A stretch of DNA of 35,416 nt from Caryophanales bacterium UBA1231 (GCA_002309035.1 DBWT01000029.1:1-35416); one strand, 5' to 3'. Shown: positions 7,353-16,988, counted from the first letter of the stretch. Numbers and translations are program-made. The notes: a model not told the origin generated them from the letters alone.

Positions 7353-8156
7353 ATGAAAAAATTTCAACAAATCTATTTAGAAATTACGAATATTTGTAAT
7401 CTCAAATGTCCCTTTTGTCGAATTGATTCAAGACAAAAACAATTCATGACTTTTGATGATTTCAAATATTTCATCTCACTATGTCAACCATATACAAATA
7501 GTTTTTATCTTCATTTAAAAGGTGAACCATTATTACATCCAGAAATCGATGAATTTCTTGACTATTTGAATCAAAATAGTATTCCTGTTAAAATTACAAC
7601 TAATGGAACATTATTAAAAGAAAAATGTAATATCCTATTAAAATATCCTGTGTTAAAGCATATCAATATTTCGCTTCAAGCGTGTTGTGCTTTAAGTATT
7701 GATGAAAAGAAAGAATATTTTGATAATTTGTTTACTTTTTTAAATAGTATCAATAATCAATATATTCATCTCCGCAATTGGATTAATAATGAAGAAATCT
7801 TTAAGACCTTAAAAAGATATTTGAAAGATTTAGAAAACATCGATAATTTTAAAATCAATGATCATTTAATATATCATTTAGGTGATGAATTCACATGGCC
7901 AAATGATGAAAAAGAAAAAGTACCAAATGGACCTTGCTTAGGTGGAAAAATGCAGTTAGGTGTCATGGTTAATGGTGATGTTGTCTTATGTTGTTTAGAT
8001 GATGAAGGTAAAACTAAATTAGGTAATTTAAAAGAAAACACTTTAGAAGACATTTTAAATAGCGAATTATATCAGTTGAGTATAAGTAAAATGCCTTATT
8101 TTGACATTTGTCAAAAATGTCATTATCGTATTCGTTTTATGAAGGAGGATGTATGA
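7353..8156 (+). CDS. Radical SAM/SPASM domain protein
   Basis: A 267-residue radical SAM enzyme. The CxxxCxxC cluster motif is CNLKCPFC (Cys15, 19, 22), followed by LHLKGEPLLHPE and KITTNGTLL, the usual SAM-binding region. The C-terminal part has a SPASM-type second cluster: GPCLGG, VMVNGDVVLCCLDD, KLGNLKENTLEDI and ICQKCHYR. Such proteins modify peptides or proteins or act as maturases, but nothing here identifies a substrate and no precursor peptide was seen nearby. Initiation at 7353 is chosen because the promoter occupies 7299-7327. Its stop codon overlaps the LytTR start (ATGA, 8153-8156). Confidence 0.85.
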   Translation: MKKFQQIYLEITNICNLKCPFCRIDSRQKQFMTFDDFKYFISLCQPYTNSFYLHLKGEPLLHPEIDEFLDYLNQNSIPVKITTNGTLLKEKCNILLKYPVLKHINISLQACCALSIDEKKEYFDNLFTFLNSINNQYIHLRNWINNEEIFKTLKRYLKDLENIDNFKINDHLIYHLGDEFTWPNDEKEKVPNGPCLGGKMQLGVMVNGDVVLCCLDDEGKTKLGNLKENTLEDILNSELYQLSISKMPYFDICQKCHYRIRFMKEDV

Positions 8157-8596
8157 AAGTCAAAGTAATTGAGCATAATGACGATGAAGTCATAGTGACG
8201 ATTCATTGTCGGGAAGTTACTGATGAAATCAAAGAATTGATCAATCAAATTGAAAGTACAAATGTTACTTTGATGGGTAAAGATAATAATGAATCTACAG
8301 TCCTCTCGTTAAAACAAATATACTACTTTGAGGCTGTCGATAATCGTGTCTTTGCTTATTTAAAAGATAAAGTGTATGAAGTAGATAAAAAGATAGCTGA
8401 ACTAAATAATTTCTTAAAATTTACATCCTTTGTGCAAACTTCAAGAACGATTATTTTAAACATTAATTGTGTTAATAAGATCCAAACACTAGTTAATGGA
8501 CGTTTGTTAGCTCAACTATCTAATGACGAAAAGATGATTATTACTCGTCAATATGCTAAAGATTTTAAAGATAAATTGAAAGGAGGAAGAAGATGA
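8153..8596 (+). CDS. LytTR-type DNA-binding regulator
   Basis: A 147-residue stand-alone LytTR protein without a receiver domain. The DNA-binding domain runs from about residue 45 (TVLSLKQIYYFEAVDNRVFAY) through FVQTSRTIILNINCVNKI to the end, matching the family's beta-rich DNA-binding fold. The N-terminal 40 residues (VIVTIHCREVTDEIKELI) resemble the short extension of the Bacillota LytTR group that is regularly paired with a DUF3021 membrane protein, as here. That pairing suggests the membrane partner controls the regulator. RBS AAGGAGG lies at 8142-8148. Start and stop overlap both neighbours by 4 nt. Two TGA codons end the frame. Confidence 0.9.
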   Translation: MKVKVIEHNDDEVIVTIHCREVTDEIKELINQIESTNVTLMGKDNNESTVLSLKQIYYFEAVDNRVFAYLKDKVYEVDKKIAELNNFLKFTSFVQTSRTIILNINCVNKIQTLVNGRLLAQLSNDEKMIITRQYAKDFKDKLKGGRR

Positions 8597-9045
8597 TGAA
8601 TACAAAAAAGATTGCACGTTTTTTGACAACGTTTATCACATTGTTTATTATTATTTTTGCTGTAACATTTATCACAAAAATAATCGTTGATGATTTAGTC
8701 TTTAAACAAAAATCACTTGCTTTTAGATACATCTATATCGAAGTATTTGTTATCGTTTTATCATCACTTTTACTAACTTTCTTTTATCAAATTAATAAAA
8801 TAACATTATTAATTCAAATACTTGTTACATATTTTATTGTTATTGTTGATATTTATTCAATGGGTTTCATTAGTGGTTGGTTTAGTTTCAAAAACATAAC
8901 ATTTGTGATTGTGTCATTTTCGATTAATGTCATAGGTGTGGTCATAGTCTCACTGATTGCTCAAATCAGAAAACACATCCAACAAGATCGCTTAAATAAA
9001 CAATTAGCAGAATATAAGGAGAACGATCAAAATGAAGAAAAGTAG
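8593..9045 (+). CDS. DUF3021 family membrane protein
   Basis: A 150-residue protein with four hydrophobic segments (about residues 10-30, 46-65, 70-90 and 100-123) and a charged, Gln/Lys/Glu-rich cytoplasmic tail. Size, topology and position directly after a stand-alone LytTR gene fit DUF3021, whose members form LytTR regulator/membrane pairs thought to work like anti-regulators. The biochemical function is unknown. AGGAGG lies at 8581-8586; the ATG at 8593 and the adjacent one at 8596 are both plausible. Confidence 0.8.
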   Translation: MMNTKKIARFLTTFITLFIIIFAVTFITKIIVDDLVFKQKSLAFRYIYIEVFVIVLSSLLLTFFYQINKITLLIQILVTYFIVIVDIYSMGFISGWFSFKNITFVIVSFSINVIGVVIVSLIAQIRKHIQQDRLNKQLAEYKENDQNEEK

Positions 9046-9628
9046 AATCCTTATATTAATATTTAGTCTTGTTTTAGTTTTATCTTTATTTAGTATTAAA
9101 ATAGGTGCTAAAACAAATGATTTAATTGTCTTAGAAAAAGTTGATGTGGAAATCTATGGAAGTGATAAATCTGATATTAAAGTTGCATTTGAAACAAAAG
9201 ATGAACTTCTAAATTTAGAAATGAGTATTACATATTATCAAGGTGATCAAAAAGTTACACACCAAATCTATTCATTACTTCAAGCAACAGGTGATACTTG
9301 TGAAATTGTTAAAAATGGTGAATTCCATGATAATATGTATGAATATGAATTCATTTTAAAATCATATGCGAAAATATCAACATTTGGTATTACTTTCAAA
9401 TATGTCGTAGAAAGTGACATTCATGAACAATACTTAGCTATCACTAATGGTAATCCTAATATTTCTCGTAATATTTTCACTATTCCAAATGCCATTACGA
9501 TTGGTTTAATCGTTAGTATTGTTGTGGCATTCGGCACATACATTATTGTCAAGAGTAGTGAAAGTAATGTTCAAATTGAAGAAGAAGATGTTGAAATCGA
9601 AAGAAGCAAAGGTGATAATGGTGAATAA
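9032..9628 (+). CDS. Unknown membrane-anchored extracytoplasmic protein
   Basis: I do not recognise this 198-residue protein. It begins with a signal-like segment (KKSR followed by hydrophobic residues to about 25), then an all-beta-looking extracytoplasmic region of about 125 residues rich in Lys, Asp, Glu and Tyr. A C-terminal transmembrane helix (about residues 153-173) and a short acidic tail (QIEEEDVEIERSKGD) complete it. It overlaps DUF3021 by 14 nt and pullulanase by 11 nt, so it belongs to the same transcript. AAGGAG precedes the ATG. It might be a sensor or effector partner of the LytTR/DUF3021 pair; that is a guess from position only. Confidence 0.7.
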   Translation: MKKSRILILIFSLVLVLSLFSIKIGAKTNDLIVLEKVDVEIYGSDKSDIKVAFETKDELLNLEMSITYYQGDQKVTHQIYSLLQATGDTCEIVKNGEFHDNMYEYEFILKSYAKISTFGITFKYVVESDIHEQYLAITNGNPNISRNIFTIPNAITIGLIVSIVVAFGTYIIVKSSESNVQIEEEDVEIERSKGDNGE

Positions 9629-11510
9629 TTGTTATTTAGAAGATTACAATATTATCAAAGTTATCACAAACGGTAATGATATTAAAATGGAAAATGAGAA
9701 CATCAAATTGAAACTTCTTAAAGAAGAACACTTTGATGAAAGACATTTAACCTTTGAAACATCAGAAGAACTTAAAACAAATGAAGATTATTATTTACTA
9801 ATCGATGGAAAAAGAGTTCATCTTTCACTAGGCAAAATCACTAGAACACCAGCATTTGATGTTAAAAACTACTATGATGGTCCACTAGGCTTTGAATATT
9901 TTCCATCACACACTGTTTTTCGTCTATGGAGTCCAGTTTTAAAAGAAGTTACACTTTGTTTGAATGATAAAAAATACCATCTTGAATATAAAAACAATCA
10001 CTGGGAAGTTGATGTAAAAGGTAATCATAAAAATAAACCATATTATTATGTTGTAAGAATTAATGATGAACCATTTATTACTTTAGATCCATATGGTGTT
10101 AGTGGCAATCAAAAAGTTAATTATGTTGTTGATTTAGCAAGCACATATTCATTTAAAGCAAGAAGCTATGTCAATGTTTCAACAATTAATGATGCGATTA
10201 TCTATGAAGCACATTTAAAAGATTTATCATATCCAACTACAGGTAGTTATTATTTAGCCACAAAAGATAAAATCTCTTATTTAAAGGATTTAGGTATTAC
10301 GCATTTACAAATTATGCCAATTAATTCTTTTTTCGGTGTTGACGAAGAACAAAAAGATGAACTTTACAATTGGGGCTATAATCCTTTGGAATACATGAAT
10401 CCGACAGGTTGGTATGCAAAAAAGCCAAATCATCCAACTTCGAAAATTAATGAAATCAAGAAAATGGTTGATGCTTTCCATATGGAAAACATAGGTATTA
10501 ATTTAGACGTTGTCTTCAATCATGTTTATAAAGATACATTATTTTCTTATGGAATGATTGTTCCAGGTTATGTCTTTAGATGTGATGATCGAGGATTCAT
10601 GAGTGATGGCTCTGGTTGTGGGAATGATTTAGCAACAGAACATTTAATGATACGTCGTCTAATTATTGATACTTGTAAATATTATGCTTCATTTTATCAA
10701 TTTGATGGTTTTCGTTTTGATTTAATGGGTTTGATTGATATTGAAACTTTACAAGAACTTGAAAAAGCATTAAAGGCTATTAATCCCAATATTCTTTTAT
10801 ATGGTGAAGGTTGGGTTATGAATTCAGCCATCGATATTAAACTACTTGCTAATTTAAACAATAAAGATAAACTTCCTAGTTTTGGCTTTTTCAATGATTC
10901 ATTCAGAAATACAATAGTTGGAAATCAATTCACAAAAGAAAAAGGTTTTATTATGGAAAGACCTTTTGATTCACTAACTATTCTTAAGTGTTTATGTGGA
11001 TCAGATATGCCTAGTCAATCAATCAATTATTTAGAATGCCATGATAATTATACTTTAAATGATTATTTAGAAGTCATGGGTGTTAAAGATGTCAATAAGA
11101 AAAAAGATTATTTGAAATTTGGTCTTGCTTTATTAATGTTATCGATTGGTACACCATTTATTCATGCAGGAATGGAATTTGGCCGCACTAAAAATGGTGA
11201 AAACAATTCTTATAAATCAAGTATTGATATTAATAAGATTGATTGGTCAAAAGTAAGTGAATATAAAGATGTTATTTCATATTTAAAAAAGCTCATTGAT
11301 TTTAGAAAAACACATCGAAGTGTAAGAATCAATCATCAAGAAATCATCAAAAATGGTTTTAAACTATTAAAAGAAGAACACTATATTCATTATTTCTTTA
11401 GTGAAGAAGAATATATTATCACAAACAATTATCAAGAAATCAATATTCATGATATTGTTATTAATAAACCAGGTGTATACGTATTCCAAGATAAAAAACG
11501 AATATTATAA
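9618..11510 (+). CDS. pulA: Type I pullulanase (GH13 debranching enzyme)
   Basis: Pullulanase hydrolyses alpha-1,6 branches of pullulan, glycogen or limit dextrins. The 630-residue chain has a CBM48-like domain (around GFEYFPSHTVFRLWSP) followed by a GH13 barrel. The type I signature YNWGYNP is at residues 250-256. Catalytic regions are DVVFNH (297-302), GFRFDLMG with nucleophile Asp368, YGEGW with acid/base Glu397, and ECHDNYT with Asp476. There is no signal peptide, so it probably acts on intracellular glycogen or imported maltodextrin. ATG 9618 is chosen for AAAGGTGA just upstream and the 11-nt overlap with the preceding gene. The operon context ties it to LytTR control (inferred). Confidence 0.92.
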   Translation: MVNNCYLEDYNIIKVITNGNDIKMENENIKLKLLKEEHFDERHLTFETSEELKTNEDYYLLIDGKRVHLSLGKITRTPAFDVKNYYDGPLGFEYFPSHTVFRLWSPVLKEVTLCLNDKKYHLEYKNNHWEVDVKGNHKNKPYYYVVRINDEPFITLDPYGVSGNQKVNYVVDLASTYSFKARSYVNVSTINDAIIYEAHLKDLSYPTTGSYYLATKDKISYLKDLGITHLQIMPINSFFGVDEEQKDELYNWGYNPLEYMNPTGWYAKKPNHPTSKINEIKKMVDAFHMENIGINLDVVFNHVYKDTLFSYGMIVPGYVFRCDDRGFMSDGSGCGNDLATEHLMIRRLIIDTCKYYASFYQFDGFRFDLMGLIDIETLQELEKALKAINPNILLYGEGWVMNSAIDIKLLANLNNKDKLPSFGFFNDSFRNTIVGNQFTKEKGFIMERPFDSLTILKCLCGSDMPSQSINYLECHDNYTLNDYLEVMGVKDVNKKKDYLKFGLALLMLSIGTPFIHAGMEFGRTKNGENNSYKSSIDINKIDWSKVSEYKDVISYLKKLIDFRKTHRSVRINHQEIIKNGFKLLKEEHYIHYFFSEEEYIITNNYQEINIHDIVINKPGVYVFQDKKRIL

Positions 11511-11516
11511 AAAAAG

Positions 11517-11550
11517 ACACATCATAAACAAATCGTTTATGATGTGTTTT
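11517..11550. terminator. Bidirectional intrinsic terminator between convergent genes
   Basis: A 13-bp perfect stem (11517-11529 with 11535-11547) and a 5-nt loop, flanked by A-run and T-run on the two sides. It serves pulA on the plus strand and the ABC permease on the minus strand. Confidence 0.9.
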
Positions 11551-11552
11551 CT

Positions 11553-13592
11553 TTATAGAATTTCTTCTCTTTCGTTGATTACATCGATAATCTTTTGGGA
11601 CATGATTTTATATAGTGGAAGTGCTAAAGCAATTGTTGTGATGACAATTAAGAATAGCACAAGGTATAGTGGTGAACGATAAGTCATCATATACATCGAT
11701 AGATGAATAATATTCAGCTTATCGAAGATGGTATTGTTATAAATCCTTATAACAACAAACGATCCAATTAAACCAATAATATAAGCTATTAAAGTAATAA
11801 TTAGTGTTTGGAATACATAGATGAGTGATATCTTACCACCACTTAGACCTATTGATCTAAATGTTCCTATTTCTTTCTTTGAATCAACGATATCTAAAGT
11901 AATGATTGTCCATAAAATACCAATAGTGAATACCGCAAAGACAAATAAACCAGCACGTGATAATAGTTTAACAAATGGTGAAATCTCATATGAATCGATA
12001 TCATCACGATACTTGAATAAGTCGATGATATAGCCTTTTGAATATGCTTCTTTGAATTGACGGTAGGCTGTTGATTCAAATGGTGACATTTCCGCAAGTA
12101 AGAATGAATTATTCTTAGGACCATTGTCATAGATGTATTTCATTAAGTTCTTACTTAAACCAATTGTATAATTGTTAGATTCTGAAATACCAACAATTTT
12201 TACTTGGCAAGTCACAGTTGTTGAACCATTAGTAAGTTTTAATGTGACTGGTGAAACATAATCACTTAAAATATAGTTTTCAATCCATGAATAGTTTTCA
12301 TAGTTAGTTGGTTCACCAGCATCAACATAACGATAAAGTTTAGGTAAAACGTTGTAAGGTACAACAATTTCAAATTCATCACTATCGTTATTTACTTGGC
12401 GACCAATGATTTCATCATGTGTTCCATACATATCAGAAACAACAAATGATTTCAAAGATAACTCATTAGATGTAATCGTATAGTTCTTTAAATCTAAGTT
12501 ACGTCTTCCTGATGTTAATGAAAGCTCGAGTGTTGATTTACTTAATTTGATTTTAGGCATTGGATTGCTAATTTCATTTAAGAAATCTTCATAGTTTAAA
12601 TATACAGTATTCATCATTTTATATTCATTTAAATATGAATAATAAATCTTGTTTGTATCATCGATTGTATCATATTTCATAAATGAAGTGTATACTTCAT
12701 AGTTTGTATCGATAATACCAACAACTTGATAAACAGTATCAGTAATTAATGTAAAATCAGAACCAATAATTTCTTCATATGTTAGATCTTTATCATACAT
12801 ATCGAAGTTTTTAAGCATAGAAACGATATAATCAGTAATCATAATCTCATGCTTTTCGCCTTTTGGTGTTCTTCCGGCAAGTAATTTATAATCATTAGTT
12901 GGATCAAATCTTGTTAGATATTCAATTTCACCAGTGTAGAATGAATTAGATAATCTAAATTCATCAGCTTTAAGAATAGAGACACTTTGATATTCGTGAA
13001 GATTCAAATCAGTGATTTCTTTCTTTATCGTATCATAGCTACCACTAGGAAGTGTAGTACCAATATAATTGTCATAAACTGATTGTTTTACATAATCTTT
13101 TGGTAATTCATATTTTGCTAAAATATCAGCATATAAATAGTTATTATCAACTGATGTGTAAACATTTTGACGGATTGGATCACCATTAAGCTCAATAACA
13201 AAGCTAAAGAAGGCAAGTGACATTGCACAAATGAAAGTCATTAAAATAAAACGAATCTTTTTATGATTAATATTCTTTAATGATAACTTTAAACTTGTCT
13301 TGATTGGTGCACTTACTTTAGCTAAATATAGTGCATTACCATTTTTAACTTTCTTAGCTTTTTCTTTTTTGTTTACAATCTTTTCTTTTTTAGTTTTAGT
13401 TTTTACTGTCTTTTCTTTAGCAGGTTTGTTAGGTTTTAATTTTTCAGCTTTTGGTTTAGTTTCTTTTGTCTTTTCAAGATTATTCTTTATAATGTTATTT
13501 CTTTTTTGATTGGAAAGGAATGCATGTTTAATAATTAAACTAATAATCAAAACCATAATAATAAGGGTAATTAGATAAATGATCTTTAACAT
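11553..13592 (-). CDS. FtsX-type ABC transporter permease with Lys-rich N-terminal linker
   Basis: A 679-residue membrane protein. An N-terminal hydrophobic helix (about 4-25) is followed by an unusually Lys-rich segment (roughly residues 30-90, with KEKTVKTKTKKEK and similar), then a helix starting the permease proper, a large extracytoplasmic region of about 400 residues, and three C-terminal helices of the FtsX domain (GTFRSIGLSGGKISLIYVFQ). This is the MacB-type layout of exporters and mechanotransducing ABC systems. ATG 13592 lies one base after the ATPase stop with AGGTGA upstream; a GTG at 13601 is an alternative. It works with the ATPase encoded immediately before it. Confidence 0.85.
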   Translation of the reverse strand: MLKIIYLITLIIMVLIISLIIKHAFLSNQKRNNIIKNNLEKTKETKPKAEKLKPNKPAKEKTVKTKTKKEKIVNKKEKAKKVKNGNALYLAKVSAPIKTSLKLSLKNINHKKIRFILMTFICAMSLAFFSFVIELNGDPIRQNVYTSVDNNYLYADILAKYELPKDYVKQSVYDNYIGTTLPSGSYDTIKKEITDLNLHEYQSVSILKADEFRLSNSFYTGEIEYLTRFDPTNDYKLLAGRTPKGEKHEIMITDYIVSMLKNFDMYDKDLTYEEIIGSDFTLITDTVYQVVGIIDTNYEVYTSFMKYDTIDDTNKIYYSYLNEYKMMNTVYLNYEDFLNEISNPMPKIKLSKSTLELSLTSGRRNLDLKNYTITSNELSLKSFVVSDMYGTHDEIIGRQVNNDSDEFEIVVPYNVLPKLYRYVDAGEPTNYENYSWIENYILSDYVSPVTLKLTNGSTTVTCQVKIVGISESNNYTIGLSKNLMKYIYDNGPKNNSFLLAEMSPFESTAYRQFKEAYSKGYIIDLFKYRDDIDSYEISPFVKLLSRAGLFVFAVFTIGILWTIITLDIVDSKKEIGTFRSIGLSGGKISLIYVFQTLIITLIAYIIGLIGSFVVIRIYNNTIFDKLNIIHLSMYMMTYRSPLYLVLFLIVITTIALALPLYKIMSQKIIDVINEREEIL

Positions 13593-13593
13593 A

Positions 13594-14427
13594 TTATTCA
13601 CCTATTTTTCCTTCATTGATATTTTGTTTTTTGATTTTTCTTATTTCAACAGGCACTGTTTCAATTTCTAATCCTTCAAGTTCATCATGATTTTGAATTT
13701 TAGCTTCAAATGGTTTTTTAATATCACTTGTAATGCTGCCATCATCAATTGTGATAATTCTGTCGCCAAACTTAAGAGCTGATTCTAAGTCATGTGTAAC
13801 GACGATAATCAAACGATCACTAGATAAATCTTTCAATAAATTGAAGATGGAATCGCTAGTTACTGAATCTAAGTTACCTGTAGGTTCATCAGCAATAATC
13901 ATTTTAGGATTTTTAATTAGAACTCTTGCTACAGCAATTCTTTGTTTTTGACCACCAGATAATTGATTAATCTTTCTTTTCTTTAGTTCAGATAGACCAA
14001 CTTGTTCAATAATTTTATTACAACGTTCTTTGATTTCTTTTCTTGGGACTTTCTGCATTTCTAAAGGTAGTGCAATGTTATCATAAAGGTTTAAATCTTT
14101 TAAGATATTGTATTCTTGGAAGATGAAACCCATATAACTATTTAGATAACTATTTAGTTCTTTTGAAGAAAAACCTAAGAAATCAGCACCTTCAATGTAG
14201 ATATTACCATCATCTGGTTTATCTAAGCCACCAAGTAAGTTAAGTAAAGTAGATTTACCACAACCAGATGGACCAATAATAAAGATTAATCCTTTTGTTT
14301 CAAAATTAAGTGTGATGTCTTTTAAAGCATGGATTTTTTCAGAACCTGATTGATAATATTTATTAACGTGTTCAACTCTTAATAAATATCCATAATCTTT
14401 TAAGGAAGCAAATTGTTTATTTTCCAT
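13594..14427 (-). CDS. MacB/LolD-type ABC transporter ATP-binding protein
   Basis: A 277-residue ATPase with Walker A GPSGCGKST, Q-loop FIFQEYNIL, signature QLSGGQKQR, Walker B MIIADEPTGNLDS and H-loop VVTHD. These are the hallmarks of ATPases paired with FtsX-type permeases. After the catalytic core an extra tail of about 40 residues is charged (EGLEIETVPVEIRKIKK) and ends where the fused paralogue upstream would continue into its permease. AGGAGG precedes the ATG. It lies between the ATPase-permease fusion gene and the stand-alone permease, in one minus-strand operon. Confidence 0.92.
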   Translation of the reverse strand: MENKQFASLKDYGYLLRVEHVNKYYQSGSEKIHALKDITLNFETKGLIFIIGPSGCGKSTLLNLLGGLDKPDDGNIYIEGADFLGFSSKELNSYLNSYMGFIFQEYNILKDLNLYDNIALPLEMQKVPRKEIKERCNKIIEQVGLSELKKRKINQLSGGQKQRIAVARVLIKNPKMIIADEPTGNLDSVTSDSIFNLLKDLSSDRLIIVVTHDLESALKFGDRIITIDDGSITSDIKKPFEAKIQNHDELEGLEIETVPVEIRKIKKQNINEGKIGE

Positions 14428-14436
14428 GATTACCTC

Positions 14437-16980
14437 CTATATACTCTTGATAACATCAACCGGATTTTTACGGCTTAAGTTATAAAGAGGAATGATTACT
14501 GAAAAGATTGGGATTAAAAGACTCATTAATAAGACAATACCAATACCAAAGACATTCATTTTGATGATTGCAAGATTAACACTAGATAAACTTGTAAAGT
14601 GTTGATCTAAAACAAGCAAGAAGATGGATGTACCAATCGTACTGATGACGAATGCTGCTAAACCAATAATGATTACTTGGAATAAGTAAATTAAAGCTAT
14701 TTTCCAACCACTAAAACCTAAAGACATATAAATACCGATATCACGAGTGTTGTTCTTGATGTTGATAATGATAAAGTTAAAGATCAACAAAACACTGAAT
14801 AGTGTGAATACAAAGAAAACACCAATGAATAAAGGTAAATTATTAGTAATGAAATTATCAACTAATAAAATCTTTTCAAATGAAATATTAGAAATCGTAA
14901 TATCATTGTTGATAAATTTACGATACATTTTAGCATTTTGTTTTAATTCGGTATTACTGTGAACAATTTCATTAAAGTAAATTGTTAAGAAGCGTCCTTC
15001 CATGAATGCGGCATTAACAATGACAGAATAATCGTTACTTTCAACATTGGGGGCGAAGTAGATGATTGGATCATCATCTTCAATAATCGCCTTAATGTAG
15101 AAGTTGACATCACAAGGTGTGTATGAAGTCATACAAATAAAGTTATTTGCATAAATCTTCTGCATTTCTGGATTTTGAGACATATCTTGATGAACAGGGA
15201 TTTCATAATAAATCTTCTTAAATAAGAATTCTGCTTTAGTTTGATCGGTAAGATCATCGCTATTAATTTGAATATTTAAGACTTTTTCAAAGAAACCTGT
15301 TGTTAATGCGACTTGAATTGGTTCACCTTCTGGATGCATTTCTGGTGCTTTCATGTCGAGACCTAAATTTTTGAATGGACTATCATCATCTAAATCATCG
15401 ATTTCTGATTGTGTTGGATACGATGAGATAATAACATTTTCACCAATATTTGTATCAGCAACCATATTGTAAATAATATTAGTATTAAAGTACTTAATAT
15501 TATCAGATGAGAAGAACTTTTCATATTCAGGATCATCTAAGTATAGACCATTATAGAACAATGAATTATCGAAGAAAGCAGCTTGGGCTTTCGAATCAAC
15601 TTTAACATCAGCATTGAATTCAGGGAAGAACTTTTTAAATTCACTGTAATTAGTTTCGACGATACCAATAATAACTAATGTTTTATTCAAATTATCGAAC
15701 TTCATTTCTTGTTTTAAAAGGTCTTTTGAAGTCTTTAATGCTGGATTATTGAAATAATTGTAGTGAATTAAAGCTTCAGCTAAATAATCGGTAATATAAA
15801 CTTTAACAATTGAAGGAGTTGATCTTACATAAACTGAAAAGTAGTTAGCTCGATCATAGATTTTTTCAGGAAGCGTTGATGATAGATAAATCATATCAAT
15901 TGATGTTTGATAAAATTCACTATCCTTCTTTTCAGCAATCGGAAGATTAAATTTAACACCTTCTAATAATTGATAATTGTATTCTTCACTATTATAGCTA
16001 TTTAAGAATTCTTCCTTTTGGAAATTGAAGAAAGCAGATTCTGCTGAATAGCCACGTGAAGAGTATTTAGAAACTAAGCCTACCACATTGTTTTGATAAT
16101 CATTTTGGTATTTAGCATATACCAAAGTAGTGTTTGCGAGAGTCATATTGATAACGACACCAGCAAATATTAAGGCTATTGTAAATAATAACGAAATAAA
16201 GATGAAACGTTTAAGGTTCTTAAGAACAGCTTTAAATGATAAATGTAAGCTTGTTTTAAGAGGAACAGATATTAAATTAAGATTTAAATCAGTTTCACCT
16301 ATTTGTTCTGGCTTTGTATCATTGATAATTGTACCATCTTTGATTTCAATAATACGATCTGCGTATTCATGAGCTAATTTATCATTGTGGGAAACGATAA
16401 TAACAAGACGATCCTTTGATAATTCTTTCAATAAATTCATAACATTTTCTGAATTTTTAGAATCTAGATTACCAGTAGGTTCATCAGCAATCAAAAGTTT
16501 AGGATTTTTAATTAAACTTCTTGCGATTGCGACTCTTTGTCTTTGTCCACCAGATAATTGGTTCATTAAACGATTTTCTAAACCATCTAGGCCAACAAGT
16601 TTAATGATACTTAAGATTTCATCTTTATGTTGAGATGGTTTTTTATGCTGTAACTCTAAGCTTAAAGCGATGTTTTCATAAACTGTTAAGCTCTTTAAAA
16701 CATTAAATTCTTGAAAGATAAAACCAACATATGTATTACGATAAGTATTTAATTCTTTTTTAGAAAAATCTTTTGTATTGACATTATCAACAATGATTTC
16801 TCCTGAATCATAACTATCAATACCACCAATAACATTTAATAATGTTGATTTACCACTACCAGATTTACCAAGAATGAAGTGCATGCCTTTTTCACCAAAT
16901 TCAAGGTTGATATCTTTTAGGGCATGAGAGGCTTCGCTTCCAGTTTTATAGTATTTGTTTAAATTGTGAATTCTAATCAT
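14437..16980 (-). CDS. MacB-like ABC transporter, fused ATPase and FtsX-type permease
   Basis: An 847-residue fusion. Residues 1-220 are an ATPase: Walker A GKSGSGKST, Q-loop FIFQEFNVL, signature QLSGGQRQR, Walker B LLIADEPTGNLDS, H-loop VSHND. A linker leads to KTSLHLSFKAVLKN and the first membrane helix (about 255-275). A large extracytoplasmic domain of about 450 residues follows, then three C-terminal helices with the FtsX loop NTRDIGIYMSLGFSGWKIALI. MacB-type proteins dimerise and use ATP for mechanical export or sensing across the membrane rather than import. The substrate is unknown; antimicrobial peptide or lipoprotein handling is typical of relatives. AGGTGA lies before the ATG. Confidence 0.88.
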   Translation of the reverse strand: MIRIHNLNKYYKTGSEASHALKDINLEFGEKGMHFILGKSGSGKSTLLNVIGGIDSYDSGEIIVDNVNTKDFSKKELNTYRNTYVGFIFQEFNVLKSLTVYENIALSLELQHKKPSQHKDEILSIIKLVGLDGLENRLMNQLSGGQRQRVAIARSLIKNPKLLIADEPTGNLDSKNSENVMNLLKELSKDRLVIIVSHNDKLAHEYADRIIEIKDGTIINDTKPEQIGETDLNLNLISVPLKTSLHLSFKAVLKNLKRFIFISLLFTIALIFAGVVINMTLANTTLVYAKYQNDYQNNVVGLVSKYSSRGYSAESAFFNFQKEEFLNSYNSEEYNYQLLEGVKFNLPIAEKKDSEFYQTSIDMIYLSSTLPEKIYDRANYFSVYVRSTPSIVKVYITDYLAEALIHYNYFNNPALKTSKDLLKQEMKFDNLNKTLVIIGIVETNYSEFKKFFPEFNADVKVDSKAQAAFFDNSLFYNGLYLDDPEYEKFFSSDNIKYFNTNIIYNMVADTNIGENVIISSYPTQSEIDDLDDDSPFKNLGLDMKAPEMHPEGEPIQVALTTGFFEKVLNIQINSDDLTDQTKAEFLFKKIYYEIPVHQDMSQNPEMQKIYANNFICMTSYTPCDVNFYIKAIIEDDDPIIYFAPNVESNDYSVIVNAAFMEGRFLTIYFNEIVHSNTELKQNAKMYRKFINNDITISNISFEKILLVDNFITNNLPLFIGVFFVFTLFSVLLIFNFIIINIKNNTRDIGIYMSLGFSGWKIALIYLFQVIIIGLAAFVISTIGTSIFLLVLDQHFTSLSSVNLAIIKMNVFGIGIVLLMSLLIPIFSVIIPLYNLSRKNPVDVIKSI

Positions 16981-16988
16981 AAAATCAC

